Below, piece by piece: positions 6,139-14,579 of a stretch of 22,151 bases of DNA; the stretch's first letter is position 1, and every line of letters starts with the position of its first letter. This DNA is from Pseudomonadota bacterium. GTDB taxonomy: Bacteria > Pseudomonadota > Gammaproteobacteria > Steroidobacterales > Steroidobacteraceae. The notes below the pieces were generated by a model. It saw only the letters and a list, made by a program, of their open reading frames with translations, was not told where the DNA came from and searched no databases. The translations under genes were made by a program, and so were the position numbers. The stretch spans positions 1-22,151 of the forward strand of contig JAEZCR010000256.1 of the NCBI GenBank assembly GCA_023433465.1, read 5' to 3'.

Positions 6139-7788
6139 ATGCGAAAACTCGTCACGAACGCGGCCGACGACTTCCGGGTGAAGGCGTATGCCGGCACCAA
6201 CGGCGTGCTGTTGGCGATGGACCTCGACGAGTCGCGACGCGACGGGCTGCTGGGATTTGCGATCGAGCGAAAGGTTGGCAACAAGAACTGGGAGTTCTTA
6301 TGGAACAGCCTGACGTTTCCTGGCAAGGAACACACGATTCCGAAATGGAAGGCGACGCCGAGCAATCTCGCGCCTATCCAGAAGATGCGATGGGCGGACT
6401 ATCGGGTCGAGGCGAAACAGACCGTCAAGTTCCGTGTGCACCTCGCGTATGGCGACGCCGATGCGCCGGACCTGACCGAGAGCCTCGAGCTCCAGGTGCG
6501 CACCGATGACGGCAAGCCCGCGAACCATCGGGTGATCTTCAACCGCGCCGTGGCCGCGAGCCAGGCGTTCGGACGCAAGTTCGAGGATGTGGATGAGTGG
6601 CTGACCACTCACAAGAATGCGCCCATCGAGGACTGGCCGAGCGAGAAGGCTCGCGACTGGTTGCAGAACGGGCTGCTGGATCAGATCGAAGCGTTCATCA
6701 GTCGTGCCAGGGACGGCACATGGACGCTCGACCTCGCTATCTACGAGTACGAGCTCAAGGCCATTGTCGATGCGATCAACGCCGCGCACCGGCGCGGCGT
6801 GCAGGTCCGCGTGCTGTATCACGCGAAAGAAGGCGATGAGCAAACCGAACAGAATGAAAAGAGCGTCAAGAAGCTGCCGGTCAAGAAAAAACGCGCGCGT
6901 CTCACGAAGAAGCTGTTTCACAACAAGTTCATCGTGCTGGGGAAGAAGAAAGCCAACGGCGAGGTCACACCGAAGGCCGTGCTGTGCGGCAGCACCAACT
7001 TCACCGAGAACGGCATTTATCGTCAGGCGAACGTCGTGCACGTCGCGAACGACGCAGCGGTCGCGAAGACCTATGCGCAGATCTTCCAGGTGATCTGGAA
7101 CGCGCCCGCGGATACGTCGGTGGCGCGCAAGTGGATCAATGCGAACAACGCAATGGATGCCGCAAACAAGATGTTCTGCGGTTTCTCACCACGCACGGGC
7201 GGTGGCGATCTCGCGGAGTTCGCCAATTGCATCAGGGCGGCGGACAAGGACCTGTTGTTCGCCACCGCGTTCGAGCTGCCCGACAACATCCTGGACGCGC
7301 TGCTCGGCGCGCCGAACGACAGCGTGCTGCGTTACGGGATACAGAACTCGAAGAGCCGAATCACCGGTTTTCATGCCGACCGCACCGCGGAGTTCACTAC
7401 TCCCGCACTGCTCAACAAGGGACTGGAAGGTTGGGTGAAAGAGGGGCTGCGCGGGCAGAAAGGAAATCTGCTCGTGCACCTCAAAACCGTCGTGTGCAAC
7501 TTCACGACGGACAATCCGACGGTGATCAGCGGGAGTCACAATCTCTCGGGGTCCGCGAGTAGCGGGAACGACGAGAACTTTCTCATCATGCGCGGGAATA
7601 CGGATCTCGCGGATCGGTATGGGATCGAGGTGCTGCGGTTCTACGAGCACTACCGGTTTCGGTTCTATGCGAAGTTGCTGGCGCTGCAGGCGGCGCGGCC
7701 GTTGGAGCCGGATGGGAGTTGGGCGGACAAGTATTACCAGCCGGGGCATCTAAAGCAGATTTCGCGGCTGAGGTTTGCGGGCAGGTAG
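6139..7788 (+). CDS. Phospholipase D-like protein with degenerate HKD motifs
   Basis: A 549-residue protein. Residues 1 to about 145 look like a beta-sandwich of FnIII-like type (VLLAMDLDESRRDGLLGFAI, VEAKQTVKFRVHLAYGD). Residues about 170-535 hold two phospholipase D half-domains. The first has H261-N-K263 and, 22 residues further on, GSTNFTENG. The second has H447-L-K449 then GSHNLSGSASSGNDEN. In both HxK(x4)D motifs the aspartate is changed (G268 and N454), while His, Lys and the GS-N part remain, so phosphodiesterase, nuclease or phosphatidyl-transfer activity is possible but uncertain. A lysine-rich loop (KKLPVKKKRARLTKK) precedes the first motif. There is no signal peptide. The ATG at 6139 lacks a good ribosome-binding site; TTG at 6085 is the alternative. 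Its stop lies 9 bases from that of convergent lhr. Confidence 0.78.
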   Translation: MRKLVTNAADDFRVKAYAGTNGVLLAMDLDESRRDGLLGFAIERKVGNKNWEFLWNSLTFPGKEHTIPKWKATPSNLAPIQKMRWADYRVEAKQTVKFRVHLAYGDADAPDLTESLELQVRTDDGKPANHRVIFNRAVAASQAFGRKFEDVDEWLTTHKNAPIEDWPSEKARDWLQNGLLDQIEAFISRARDGTWTLDLAIYEYELKAIVDAINAAHRRGVQVRVLYHAKEGDEQTEQNEKSVKKLPVKKKRARLTKKLFHNKFIVLGKKKANGEVTPKAVLCGSTNFTENGIYRQANVVHVANDAAVAKTYAQIFQVIWNAPADTSVARKWINANNAMDAANKMFCGFSPRTGGGDLAEFANCIRAADKDLLFATAFELPDNILDALLGAPNDSVLRYGIQNSKSRITGFHADRTAEFTTPALLNKGLEGWVKEGLRGQKGNLLVHLKTVVCNFTTDNPTVISGSHNLSGSASSGNDENFLIMRGNTDLADRYGIEVLRFYEHYRFRFYAKLLALQAARPLEPDGSWADKYYQPGHLKQISRLRFAGR

Positions 7789-7797
7789 TTTGACTCG

Positions 7798-10700
7798 TCA
7801 GGATGCCCTGGACGATGCAGGCGCCATGTTCTTGCGCAACAACGCCTGCCGCGCTTCCCACTCGCGCCCCGGCTCCATCGCGACGATGAAGTTCGACTCG
7901 CCACCGGCGTGAATCGCGACGGGCACGCCGTCTCGATAGAGCACGCGGTTCTTCGCGAGCGCGGGGACACGCTCTCCCGGCGTGATGATTCCGGTGAGAT
8001 TGAGCGGGTCAGCGGCGCTCAGGGAAACGAAATCGCCTTTCGGCACTTTTTTTCGCACGGCGCGCAGTGAGGCGACCGCGTCGGGCAGCGCGTATTGCTC
8101 GCCCGCCATGCCCGCGACGAAACGGCCGCCGCGAATCTTCCCCTGCGCTTCCAGACGACGGAGCACGCGCAGCAGCGCGTGCCACGGCGGCAACCAATCC
8201 GCTTCGCGTTCGAGCACGCGGCGGAACACGACTCCGTAGCGGCGCAGCAGGATCTCGGCCACCTGCTCGAGAGCGGCCGCGTCTTCGGTCTTGTGTCCCT
8301 TGCGGATCAGGCTCCATCGGCCCGCATCCTCGAGGCCGAACAGCGCCACGCGCCGGCGGCGCGCGACGAGTTGCCGCTTCTTGTCCGAAGGAATGAGCAG
8401 CGCGCGCAGGCCGCTAAAGCTGTCGGCGTTGACGAGCCCGGCGGAGACCAGCTCGCCGAGCGCGGTCTCGGCCTGCGAGCGCAGTAGTTTGGTGCCGCTC
8501 ACGAGGTCGTCGAAGAACGACGCACCGTGTTCCTTGAAGTAGTCGTACATCGCGCGCGCGCCGTGCGAGAGTTGCAACTCTTCGTGCGGCGCGGCGGCCA
8601 GCGCGTTCCACAGCGACCAGTTCTTGCGGGTGACGAGCGCGATGGGCGTCGTGCGCACCGGGGCCGCGCCCGCGCTCTTCGCGGGCGTGAGCCGCGCCCA
8701 GAGCGCGCGACCGGAAAGGCACAGACTATCCAGCCAATGCGGATCGTATTCATTGAGGCGCGCGGGCAGGATGTCGCCCTCCCACGCGGCGGCCGGCATT
8801 TCGTATCCCTCGAGCTGCGCGATCACCGCGGCCAGGCTCTCGGTGCCTTCGGGCTTCGGCGAGCGGGTCACGCCCTGCCAGTCGAGCAGGAAACGCATGA
8901 AGTCCGCCGGCGACACGGGCTCGATCTCGGCACGCAGCGTCTTGATCGTGTAGCGATTGATGCGCGCGAGCAGGCGGCGCTCGCACCATTCGAGCGTGGA
9001 CTCGGGCGTGAACTGGCCGCGCAGCACGAAGCCTTCGCTTTCGAGCTCGAGCAGCGCGATGTCGATGTCAGTCGAGCTCAGCGCGAGGGACTCGGTGAGA
9101 TCGCGCGCCGTGACCGGGCCCAGCGCCTGCAGCCTGCCTCGCACGAGCTCGCGGATGGCGTCCTCGCGCGACCAGGTCTTCGCGGCGTGGTCGGCGGGCG
9201 CGCTGATCTGCGGATCGAGCCGGCCCTGCGGGTAGATAGCCTGGATCATCGGCAGGCATTCGGCGCAGACCCAGAAAGTGTGCGTGCCGTCGGTGAGCCG
9301 GGTGGCGCGGTTCGCCGCGATCAGCGCATCGAGGTGGCGCGTCCAGTTGTTGGAGCTGCCCTCGCCTTCGGTGATGAGTCCCTGCGTATTGAGCGCGTCG
9401 TGCAGCTCGTCGGGAGTGGCGGCGTCGGGCCAGGCTTCCTCGCGCACCTGGGTTATGGCGGCGGGATCGAGGCGGCCCATGTCCGCCGCGGTTTCGGGAT
9501 CGAGCCAGCGGCGCTGCGAGACGGCGTTCGTGCGGCGCTCCTCGAGCGGTGCATCATCGAGGAAGGCGTACGGGCGCGCGCCGAGAATCTCCGCGGCGAG
9601 TGGCGACGGTTGGGGCAGATCGCGCGCGACCACTTTGATCTCGCCGCCTTCGAGTCCACGCAGCAGGTTTTTCAGGCCCTCGATATCCATGGCCTCGTGC
9701 AGGCAGTCCTGCAGCGTCTGTTTGACCAGCGGGTGATCGGGGATCTCGCGCGGGCCGGAGAGATTCTCCGCGCAGGCGATCTGGTCGGGGAACACGACCG
9801 CGATCAGGTCCTCGGCCGCCATGCGCTGGATGTTGGGCGGCGTGCGTTTGCCGCCGGACGCACGGCGGATGGCGAGCGAGATGCTCGCGTTCCAGCGCCA
9901 GCGCGCACCGAACATCGGCGAGTCGAGCATCGCCTGGATCAACGTGTCCTCGACCGTTTTGCTGTTGAGGAATCGCGCGACGCTTTCGAGCTCGAAGCTG
10001 TGCGTCTCGCCGAGCGAGAGCACGATCGCGTCCTCGGTGGCCGCGGCCTGCAGCTCGAAGTTGAACGTGCGGCAGAACTTCTTGCGCAGCGCGAGCCCGA
10101 ACGCGCGGTTCACGCGCGCGCCGAACGGCGCATGGATGACGAGCTGCATGCCGCCGGACTCATCGAAGAAGCGCTCGAACACCAGCGTGTCGAGCGTGGG
10201 TAGTTTGGTGAGCACGGCCTTGGCGCCGGCGAGGTATTCGACGAGCTGGCGGGCGGCCGGCTCGGGCAGGTCATGGCGCGCCCGCACGGTTTCGATCGCG
10301 CTGGCGAGCGTCTGCGCGTTGACCTCGGGCAGCAGCGCCTCGATGTCGGCGCGCAGGCGGGAGACCGACGCGGACAGTTCGTCGGTGCGCGCGGGCGCTT
10401 CGCCGAGCCAGAATGGAATCGTCGGTGGCTGGCCCTTCGCGTCTTCGACGCGCACGCGGCCGGCCTCGACGCGCAGGATGCGATACGAAGCATTGCCGAG
10501 CTGGAACACGTCGCCCGCGAGGCTTTCGATCGCGAAGTCCTCGTTGAGCGTGCCGACGAAGATCCCGGCCGGTTCGAGAATCACCTGGTAGTCCGCGTTG
10601 TCCGGGATCGCACCACCGCAGGTGATGGCCGTCAGCCGCGCGCCCTTGCGCGCGCGCAGGATCCTGTTGACGGCATCGCGGTGTAGATAGGCCCCGCGCC

Positions 10701-12237
10701 GGCCGCGCTGCGTGGCGATGCCGTCGGCGAGCATGCGTACGACCGCGTCGAAGTCCTTGCGCTCGAGATTGCGATACGGATAGGCACGGCGCACGAGATC
10801 GAACAACTCGTCCTCGCCGTACTCGCGCGCGGCGACTTCCGCGACGATCTGCTGCGACAACACGTCGAGCGGGTGCTCGGGAATCTGCAGCGCGTCGAGT
10901 TCGCCACGCCGCACGGAATCCAGCAGCGCCGTGCAATCGACGAGTTCGTCGCGGCTCGACGGAAAGATGCGGCCCTTGGGCACGCCGCCGACGGAGTGGT
11001 TGGCTCGGCCGACGCGCTGCAGGAAGGTGGAGATGCTGCGCGGGCTGCCGAGCTGGCACACGAGCTCCACGTCGCCTATGTCGATGCCCAGCTCGAGCGA
11101 CGCGGTGGCGACCATGACCTTGAGCGCGCCCGCCTTCAGGCGCTGCTCGGCGTCGAAACGCGTTTCCTTCGAGAGCGAGCCGTGATGCGCGGCGACCGCC
11201 GTATCGCCGAGCCGCTCGGCGAGGTGACGTGAGACGCGCTCCACCATTCGCCGCGTGTTCGCGAAGATCAGCGTCGTGTGGTGCTCGCTGATCAATTGCG
11301 CGAGCTGGTCATAGACGAGACCCCAGGCCTCACCCGACATCACCGCCTCGAGCGGCACCGGCGGTATCACCAGGTTGATGTCGCGCTCCCGGACGTGCCC
11401 ACTGTTCACGATGGTGGGGATAGTGGTGCCGGAGCATTTGGTGGGGAGAAGCGTTTCGATGCTTTCAGGCAGCGATAGATCCAGCTCTGCCTGCGGATTG
11501 CGCGGCGAATCCGCACCGGAGTTCCCGGCGCGCGCGGCCGGCGCCGCTTTCCCCACCAAATGCTCCGGCACCGCTGTCCCCACCCCCAACAGGAACTGGG
11601 CGACGACTTCGATGGGTTTCTGGGTCGCGGAGAGGCCGATGCGCTGGATGGGCTGGGTGGCGTTCGCGGCGAGACGCTCGAGGGTGAGCGCGAGGTGCGC
11701 GCCGCGCTTGGTCTGCGCGACGGCGTGGATTTCGTCGACGATCACGGTGCGTACGGTCGAAAGCATCTCGCGGCCGGACGCGCTCGTCAGAAGTAGATAG
11801 AGAGACTCGGGAGTCGTCACCAGGATGTGGGGGGGCACGCGCCGCATCATCGCGCGCTCCGTCTGCGAGGTATCGCCGGTACGTACCATTGCGCGAATCG
11901 GAGGCGCCCGCCGGCCGAGTGCGATCAGCTCCTTCGAGATCCCCTCGAGCGGCGCATCGAGATTGCGCTGGATGTCGTTCGACAGCGCCTTCAGCGGCGA
12001 CACGTACACGACGCGCGTGACGTCCTGCAGCGCTCCCGCCGCGCCCTCGCGCATCAGCGAATCGATCGCTGCGAGAAACGCCGCGAGCGTCTTGCCCGAG
12101 CCCGTCGGCGCCGCGATCAGCGCGTGCCCGCCACCCGCGATGGCGGGCCACGCATCGAGCTGCGCGGTGGTCGGGCCGCCGGGAAACGCGTGGGAGAACC
12201 ACGCCTGCACGGCGGGATGGAACTGCGGAAGCGGCAT
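7798..12237 (-). CDS. lhr: Long-form Lhr ATP-dependent helicase, with an in-frame REPIN-like insertion
   Basis: A 1479-residue superfamily 2 helicase of the long Lhr type (E. coli Lhr has 1538), implicated in DNA repair. The N-terminal core has motif I APTGSGKT (43-50), motif II DEIH (168-171), motif III SAT (203-205), the later RecA-domain motifs FANTRRMVERVSRHLAERLG and LELGID, and motif VI QRVGR (407-411). Winged-helix, beta-barrel and Lhr C-terminal extension regions follow, for example YQVILEPAGIFVGTLNEDFA. Residues about 218-275 (VGTAVPEHLVGK ... SGTTIPTIV) are extra relative to the family. They are encoded by a 172-bp inverted repeat lying between motif III and NSGHVRERD, and the reading frame stays open through it. 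I chose the ATG at 12237 (MPLPQFHPAV) over 12294, since family members start close to this point and AAGG lies upstream. Confidence 0.93.
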   Translation of the reverse strand: MPLPQFHPAVQAWFSHAFPGGPTTAQLDAWPAIAGGGHALIAAPTGSGKTLAAFLAAIDSLMREGAAGALQDVTRVVYVSPLKALSNDIQRNLDAPLEGISKELIALGRRAPPIRAMVRTGDTSQTERAMMRRVPPHILVTTPESLYLLLTSASGREMLSTVRTVIVDEIHAVAQTKRGAHLALTLERLAANATQPIQRIGLSATQKPIEVVAQFLLGVGTAVPEHLVGKAAPAARAGNSGADSPRNPQAELDLSLPESIETLLPTKCSGTTIPTIVNSGHVRERDINLVIPPVPLEAVMSGEAWGLVYDQLAQLISEHHTTLIFANTRRMVERVSRHLAERLGDTAVAAHHGSLSKETRFDAEQRLKAGALKVMVATASLELGIDIGDVELVCQLGSPRSISTFLQRVGRANHSVGGVPKGRIFPSSRDELVDCTALLDSVRRGELDALQIPEHPLDVLSQQIVAEVAAREYGEDELFDLVRRAYPYRNLERKDFDAVVRMLADGIATQRGRRGAYLHRDAVNRILRARKGARLTAITCGGAIPDNADYQVILEPAGIFVGTLNEDFAIESLAGDVFQLGNASYRILRVEAGRVRVEDAKGQPPTIPFWLGEAPARTDELSASVSRLRADIEALLPEVNAQTLASAIETVRARHDLPEPAARQLVEYLAGAKAVLTKLPTLDTLVFERFFDESGGMQLVIHAPFGARVNRAFGLALRKKFCRTFNFELQAAATEDAIVLSLGETHSFELESVARFLNSKTVEDTLIQAMLDSPMFGARWRWNASISLAIRRASGGKRTPPNIQRMAAEDLIAVVFPDQIACAENLSGPREIPDHPLVKQTLQDCLHEAMDIEGLKNLLRGLEGGEIKVVARDLPQPSPLAAEILGARPYAFLDDAPLEERRTNAVSQRRWLDPETAADMGRLDPAAITQVREEAWPDAATPDELHDALNTQGLITEGEGSSNNWTRHLDALIAANRATRLTDGTHTFWVCAECLPMIQAIYPQGRLDPQISAPADHAAKTWSREDAIRELVRGRLQALGPVTARDLTESLALSSTDIDIALLELESEGFVLRGQFTPESTLEWCERRLLARINRYTIKTLRAEIEPVSPADFMRFLLDWQGVTRSPKPEGTESLAAVIAQLEGYEMPAAAWEGDILPARLNEYDPHWLDSLCLSGRALWARLTPAKSAGAAPVRTTPIALVTRKNWSLWNALAAAPHEELQLSHGARAMYDYFKEHGASFFDDLVSGTKLLRSQAETALGELVSAGLVNADSFSGLRALLIPSDKKRQLVARRRRVALFGLEDAGRWSLIRKGHKTEDAAALEQVAEILLRRYGVVFRRVLEREADWLPPWHALLRVLRRLEAQGKIRGGRFVAGMAGEQYALPDAVASLRAVRKKVPKGDFVSLSAADPLNLTGIITPGERVPALAKNRVLYRDGVPVAIHAGGESNFIVAMEPGREWEARQALLRKNMAPASSRAS
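11413..11584. repeat. REPIN-like 172-bp inverted repeat inside lhr
   Basis: Arm 1 (11413-11447) and arm 2 (11550-11584) are 35 bases each and inverted; they agree at 33 of 35 positions. Each arm has GGTGGGGA at one end, the core GTGCCGGAGCATTT, and a second GGTGGGGA. The 102-base centre carries no gene. The arrangement (two inverted REP-like arms around a spacer) is that of a REPIN or REP doublet. Its length, about 57 codons, equals the extra segment seen in Lhr at residues 218-275, so it was apparently inserted in phase without stops. Confidence 0.75.
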
Positions 12238-12300
12238 GAGCCGCACCTTATCGGCGGTCGCCGGAGGCGTCCATACAGGACGGAAGTGCGACAACTACTG

Positions 12301-12312
12301 GATACTGTCCCC
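12301..12312 (-). repeat. Solitary GGGGACAGTATC motif between lhr and the TIMP-like gene
   Basis: Reading leftward, GGGGACAGTATC lies between the stop of the gene at 12345 and the lhr start. It shares the GGGGACAG core with the palindrome after rpoD and with arm 2 in lhr. It is likely a lone or decayed REP half-site; one 8-base core match is modest evidence. Confidence 0.3.
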
Positions 12313-12344
12313 GCGGGTAAGCCCCTGAAAGCGCGTGGGTTTCC

Positions 12345-13256
12345 TCACTGCGGGTCGTAGCAGGGATCCGTGATCAGCCCGGAAAGCATCCATTTTCCAC
12401 CCTGCGATTCCGGACGCTCCATGAATAACGCAGCGATCCCGCCGCATGCCTCCGCGTCCGGCTTCGGCACGCGGCACAACGCCAGTGATTTCTCGCCGTC
12501 CCGCCACCAGCGATCGGCGTATCCACTCGACGTCGATGCGTATTTGTACTGCTCGTTCTTCGACAGGATTTCCTCGAGCTCCGCCGAATTCACCGGAGGC
12601 TCGACGACTTCGAGCTTGTCGAGATACTCGAGAGCATTGCGACACAGATATGGGATCTCATCCGGCCCTGCGGCTTGCTTCGCATCGATGGGCGGATCGC
12701 GCATCACGAGTCCGCGCCTCGGCGTACGGTACGGTCCGAGCGCTCGGGCAAACGACCCCGCCTTCGTCCAGAGCCTGGTGCCGGAACACAGGCCGGTCGT
12801 GTAGATTGTCATGCCATCCGGCAACGAATCCACGAGATCCTGTCGCAGCACCTCGCGTTCGCTGCCCGGTCCCGCGAGCCGCTCCGCCTCCGCGCGCGTC
12901 GACGGCACGAAGAACGATTTCCAGCCTTCGCCCTCTTCCGCGAACGCGAACACCAGCAGCTCCTCACCCGCTTCCGCGTCTTCGAGCCCCATGCACATCG
13001 ACGATCCGCGGAACGTGTGCATCGTGAACCGCTCGCCGACGTCTCCTTTCCAGACCCGGCCCACGCTGAACCGCACGATGATGCGTTCCTCGAGGCGATC
13101 GCTGCGCTCGATCTGGATGACTTCCTCGATCCTGCCCGCGAACACGGCGTCCGCGCCGGCGAGCGCGCGCTTCGGACTCAGGTACCCGCAGCTGCACGCC
13201 ATCGAGGGCACCGGCGCGGCAATGGCTAACAATCCGAGGAGCAGCGCGATGCGCAT
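12345..13256 (-). CDS. Secreted TIMP-like (NTR-fold) protein
   Basis: A 303-residue exported protein. MRIALLLGLLAIAAPVPSMA is a signal peptide; cleavage after A20 would leave a mature N-terminus CSCGY. An N-terminal Cys-x-Cys followed by a beta-barrel with SPKRALAGADAVFAGRI, the VWKGD strand and TTGLCSGTRLW is the pattern of bacterial TIMP/netrin-like domains (about residues 21-165). The remaining 140 residues (from about LGPYRTPRRGLVM) are unassigned and contain further cysteines (YLCRNAL, ALCRVP, EACGG, DPCYD), so disulfides in the periplasm are likely. The ATG at 13256 follows GGAG with 8 bases between; GTG at 13268 is less likely. It is leftward, 22 bases behind the DUF418 gene, possibly co-transcribed. 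Confidence 0.75.
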   Translation of the reverse strand: MRIALLLGLLAIAAPVPSMACSCGYLSPKRALAGADAVFAGRIEEVIQIERSDRLEERIIVRFSVGRVWKGDVGERFTMHTFRGSSMCMGLEDAEAGEELLVFAFAEEGEGWKSFFVPSTRAEAERLAGPGSEREVLRQDLVDSLPDGMTIYTTGLCSGTRLWTKAGSFARALGPYRTPRRGLVMRDPPIDAKQAAGPDEIPYLCRNALEYLDKLEVVEPPVNSAELEEILSKNEQYKYASTSSGYADRWWRDGEKSLALCRVPKPDAEACGGIAALFMERPESQGGKWMLSGLITDPCYDPQ

Positions 13257-13278
13257 ATCCCGCTCCACGGCACCGAGC

Positions 13279-14508
13279 CTACACGGCCGGCGCCGCCACC
13301 CGGCGCGTCAATGGCTGCAGCTTGAAATACGTGAGCGACCGCCACAGCCACTCGAACGGCCCCATCGTGAAATACCCGAGCCACGCACGCGAAAAGAATA
13401 CCTGGAACACGCACCACAGCAGCCCCAGCAGCACTCCGAGCCCCCAGCCGAGCTGGCCCATCAAACCGAACCCCACGCCGTAGAACACGATGGCGCCGAA
13501 CAGCGTCTGCATGAGGTAGCTAGTGAGGCCCATGCGCCCCATCGGAGCCAGTGCCGGCAGCGGGCCGCGGTCGGGCGCGCGCCAGTAGAGCAGCGACACT
13601 CCCGCGATCAGGAACGCGGACAGCGACGCGTTCTGCACGCTGGCCACGAAGACCGGGAAGGCATTGCTACCCGAAGGGACCATGGTTGGATCGGCCGGGA
13701 ATGACAGCACCAGGACCGAGAAGACCAGCGCGATCGCTCCACCCGCCGTGAGGACGCGACGCATCCTGGCGCGGTTCTCCGGCGTATCCACGAATAGTCC
13801 GACGCGCCACGCGCACATTCCCAGCAGGAAACATGCGAACGTAATCCACAGTCGGCCGCTGATGACCACGTATCCGAATTTCATCAGGGCTCCGAAGCCA
13901 GCGTTCGCCTGCATGAGCTCGACCAGCGTGCCGCTGCGCTTCGCTTCGAAGTAGCTCTTTGCCATTTCGGCGAACTGCCTGGCCGTCTCAGCCGTGGCGG
14001 CCTGCTGCTCCGGCCCGGGCGGCGGAACGTTCATGACGGCGATCATGAGCAGCACCAGCGGGATGTTCACGACGAGCACGGCCGAAACCCACAGCAGGGT
14101 CTTCGTGCGCACGTTGCGCATCGGAAGCAACAGAAACCCCAGGAGCGCGTAGAGCACCAGGATGTCGCCGCTGAAGAACAGCGAGTGAGCGATGCCGATC
14201 AGCAACAGCACCGTGAGCCGCCAGGCGAACCTCCCGGCGAAAGCCGCACCCTTACGCGCGGCATTGTCGATCTGGATCGCGAAACTCAGGCCAAACAGAA
14301 AGGAAAAGATCATGAAGAACTTGCCGGTCGTGAGCAGCTCCACGATCTGCTTCACGACCGGGTCGAACGCGTGCACGAAGCCGAACGTCGGGTAGGGATA
14401 GGGGCCAGCGAGGAACTCCATGCCCGAGTGGGTCACCATGATCCCGAACAAGGCAAACGCGCGGAGGACGTCGACGACGGCGATTCGTTCGTGGGGCAAG
14501 GCGCTCAT
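13279..14508 (-). CDS. DUF418 / YeiB-family membrane protein
   Basis: A 409-residue polytopic inner-membrane protein of the YeiB/DUF418 family, whose function is not settled (proposed transporter or acyltransferase-like). The N-terminus ERIAVVDVLRAFALFGIMVTH is the family signature, followed by GKFFMIFSFLFGLSFAIQ and the helices FAWRLTVLLLIGIAHSLFF, ILVLYALLGFLLLP and LLWVSAVLVVNIPLVLLMIA. The C-terminal DUF418 part includes PMGRMGLTSYLMQTLFGAIV and the conserved ending MGPFEWLWRSLTYFK. I count about ten membrane segments. The ATG at 14508 is preceded by GAGAGAGGG. It is divergent from the gene at 14580 (71 bases between starts). Confidence 0.9.
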   Translation of the reverse strand: MSALPHERIAVVDVLRAFALFGIMVTHSGMEFLAGPYPYPTFGFVHAFDPVVKQIVELLTTGKFFMIFSFLFGLSFAIQIDNAARKGAAFAGRFAWRLTVLLLIGIAHSLFFSGDILVLYALLGFLLLPMRNVRTKTLLWVSAVLVVNIPLVLLMIAVMNVPPPGPEQQAATAETARQFAEMAKSYFEAKRSGTLVELMQANAGFGALMKFGYVVISGRLWITFACFLLGMCAWRVGLFVDTPENRARMRRVLTAGGAIALVFSVLVLSFPADPTMVPSGSNAFPVFVASVQNASLSAFLIAGVSLLYWRAPDRGPLPALAPMGRMGLTSYLMQTLFGAIVFYGVGFGLMGQLGWGLGVLLGLLWCVFQVFFSRAWLGYFTMGPFEWLWRSLTYFKLQPLTRRVAAPAV

Positions 14509-14579
14509 GAGCCCTCTCTCTTGTCGGTTTGCAGGCATTCTAATGGTTAGCCGGGGAGCCGGCATGGCAAACTAGAACC

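Noticed and set aside
8527..10203. Long open frame on the + strand (558 codons) antisense to lhr
   Set aside because: It lies wholly inside lhr on the other strand, and its translation is low-complexity R/A/E/G-rich with no domain. It is a by-product of high GC in the third codon position.
6139..12237. Reading the phospholipase D-like gene plus lhr as an antiviral defence system
   Set aside because: The genes are convergent rather than co-directional, lhr is the ordinary long repair helicase, and no other defence gene, integrase or tRNA attachment site is nearby.
14521..14579. Regulatory palindrome between the DUF418 gene and the GNAT-like gene
   Set aside because: CCGG-rich short repeats are present but none is longer than expected by chance.
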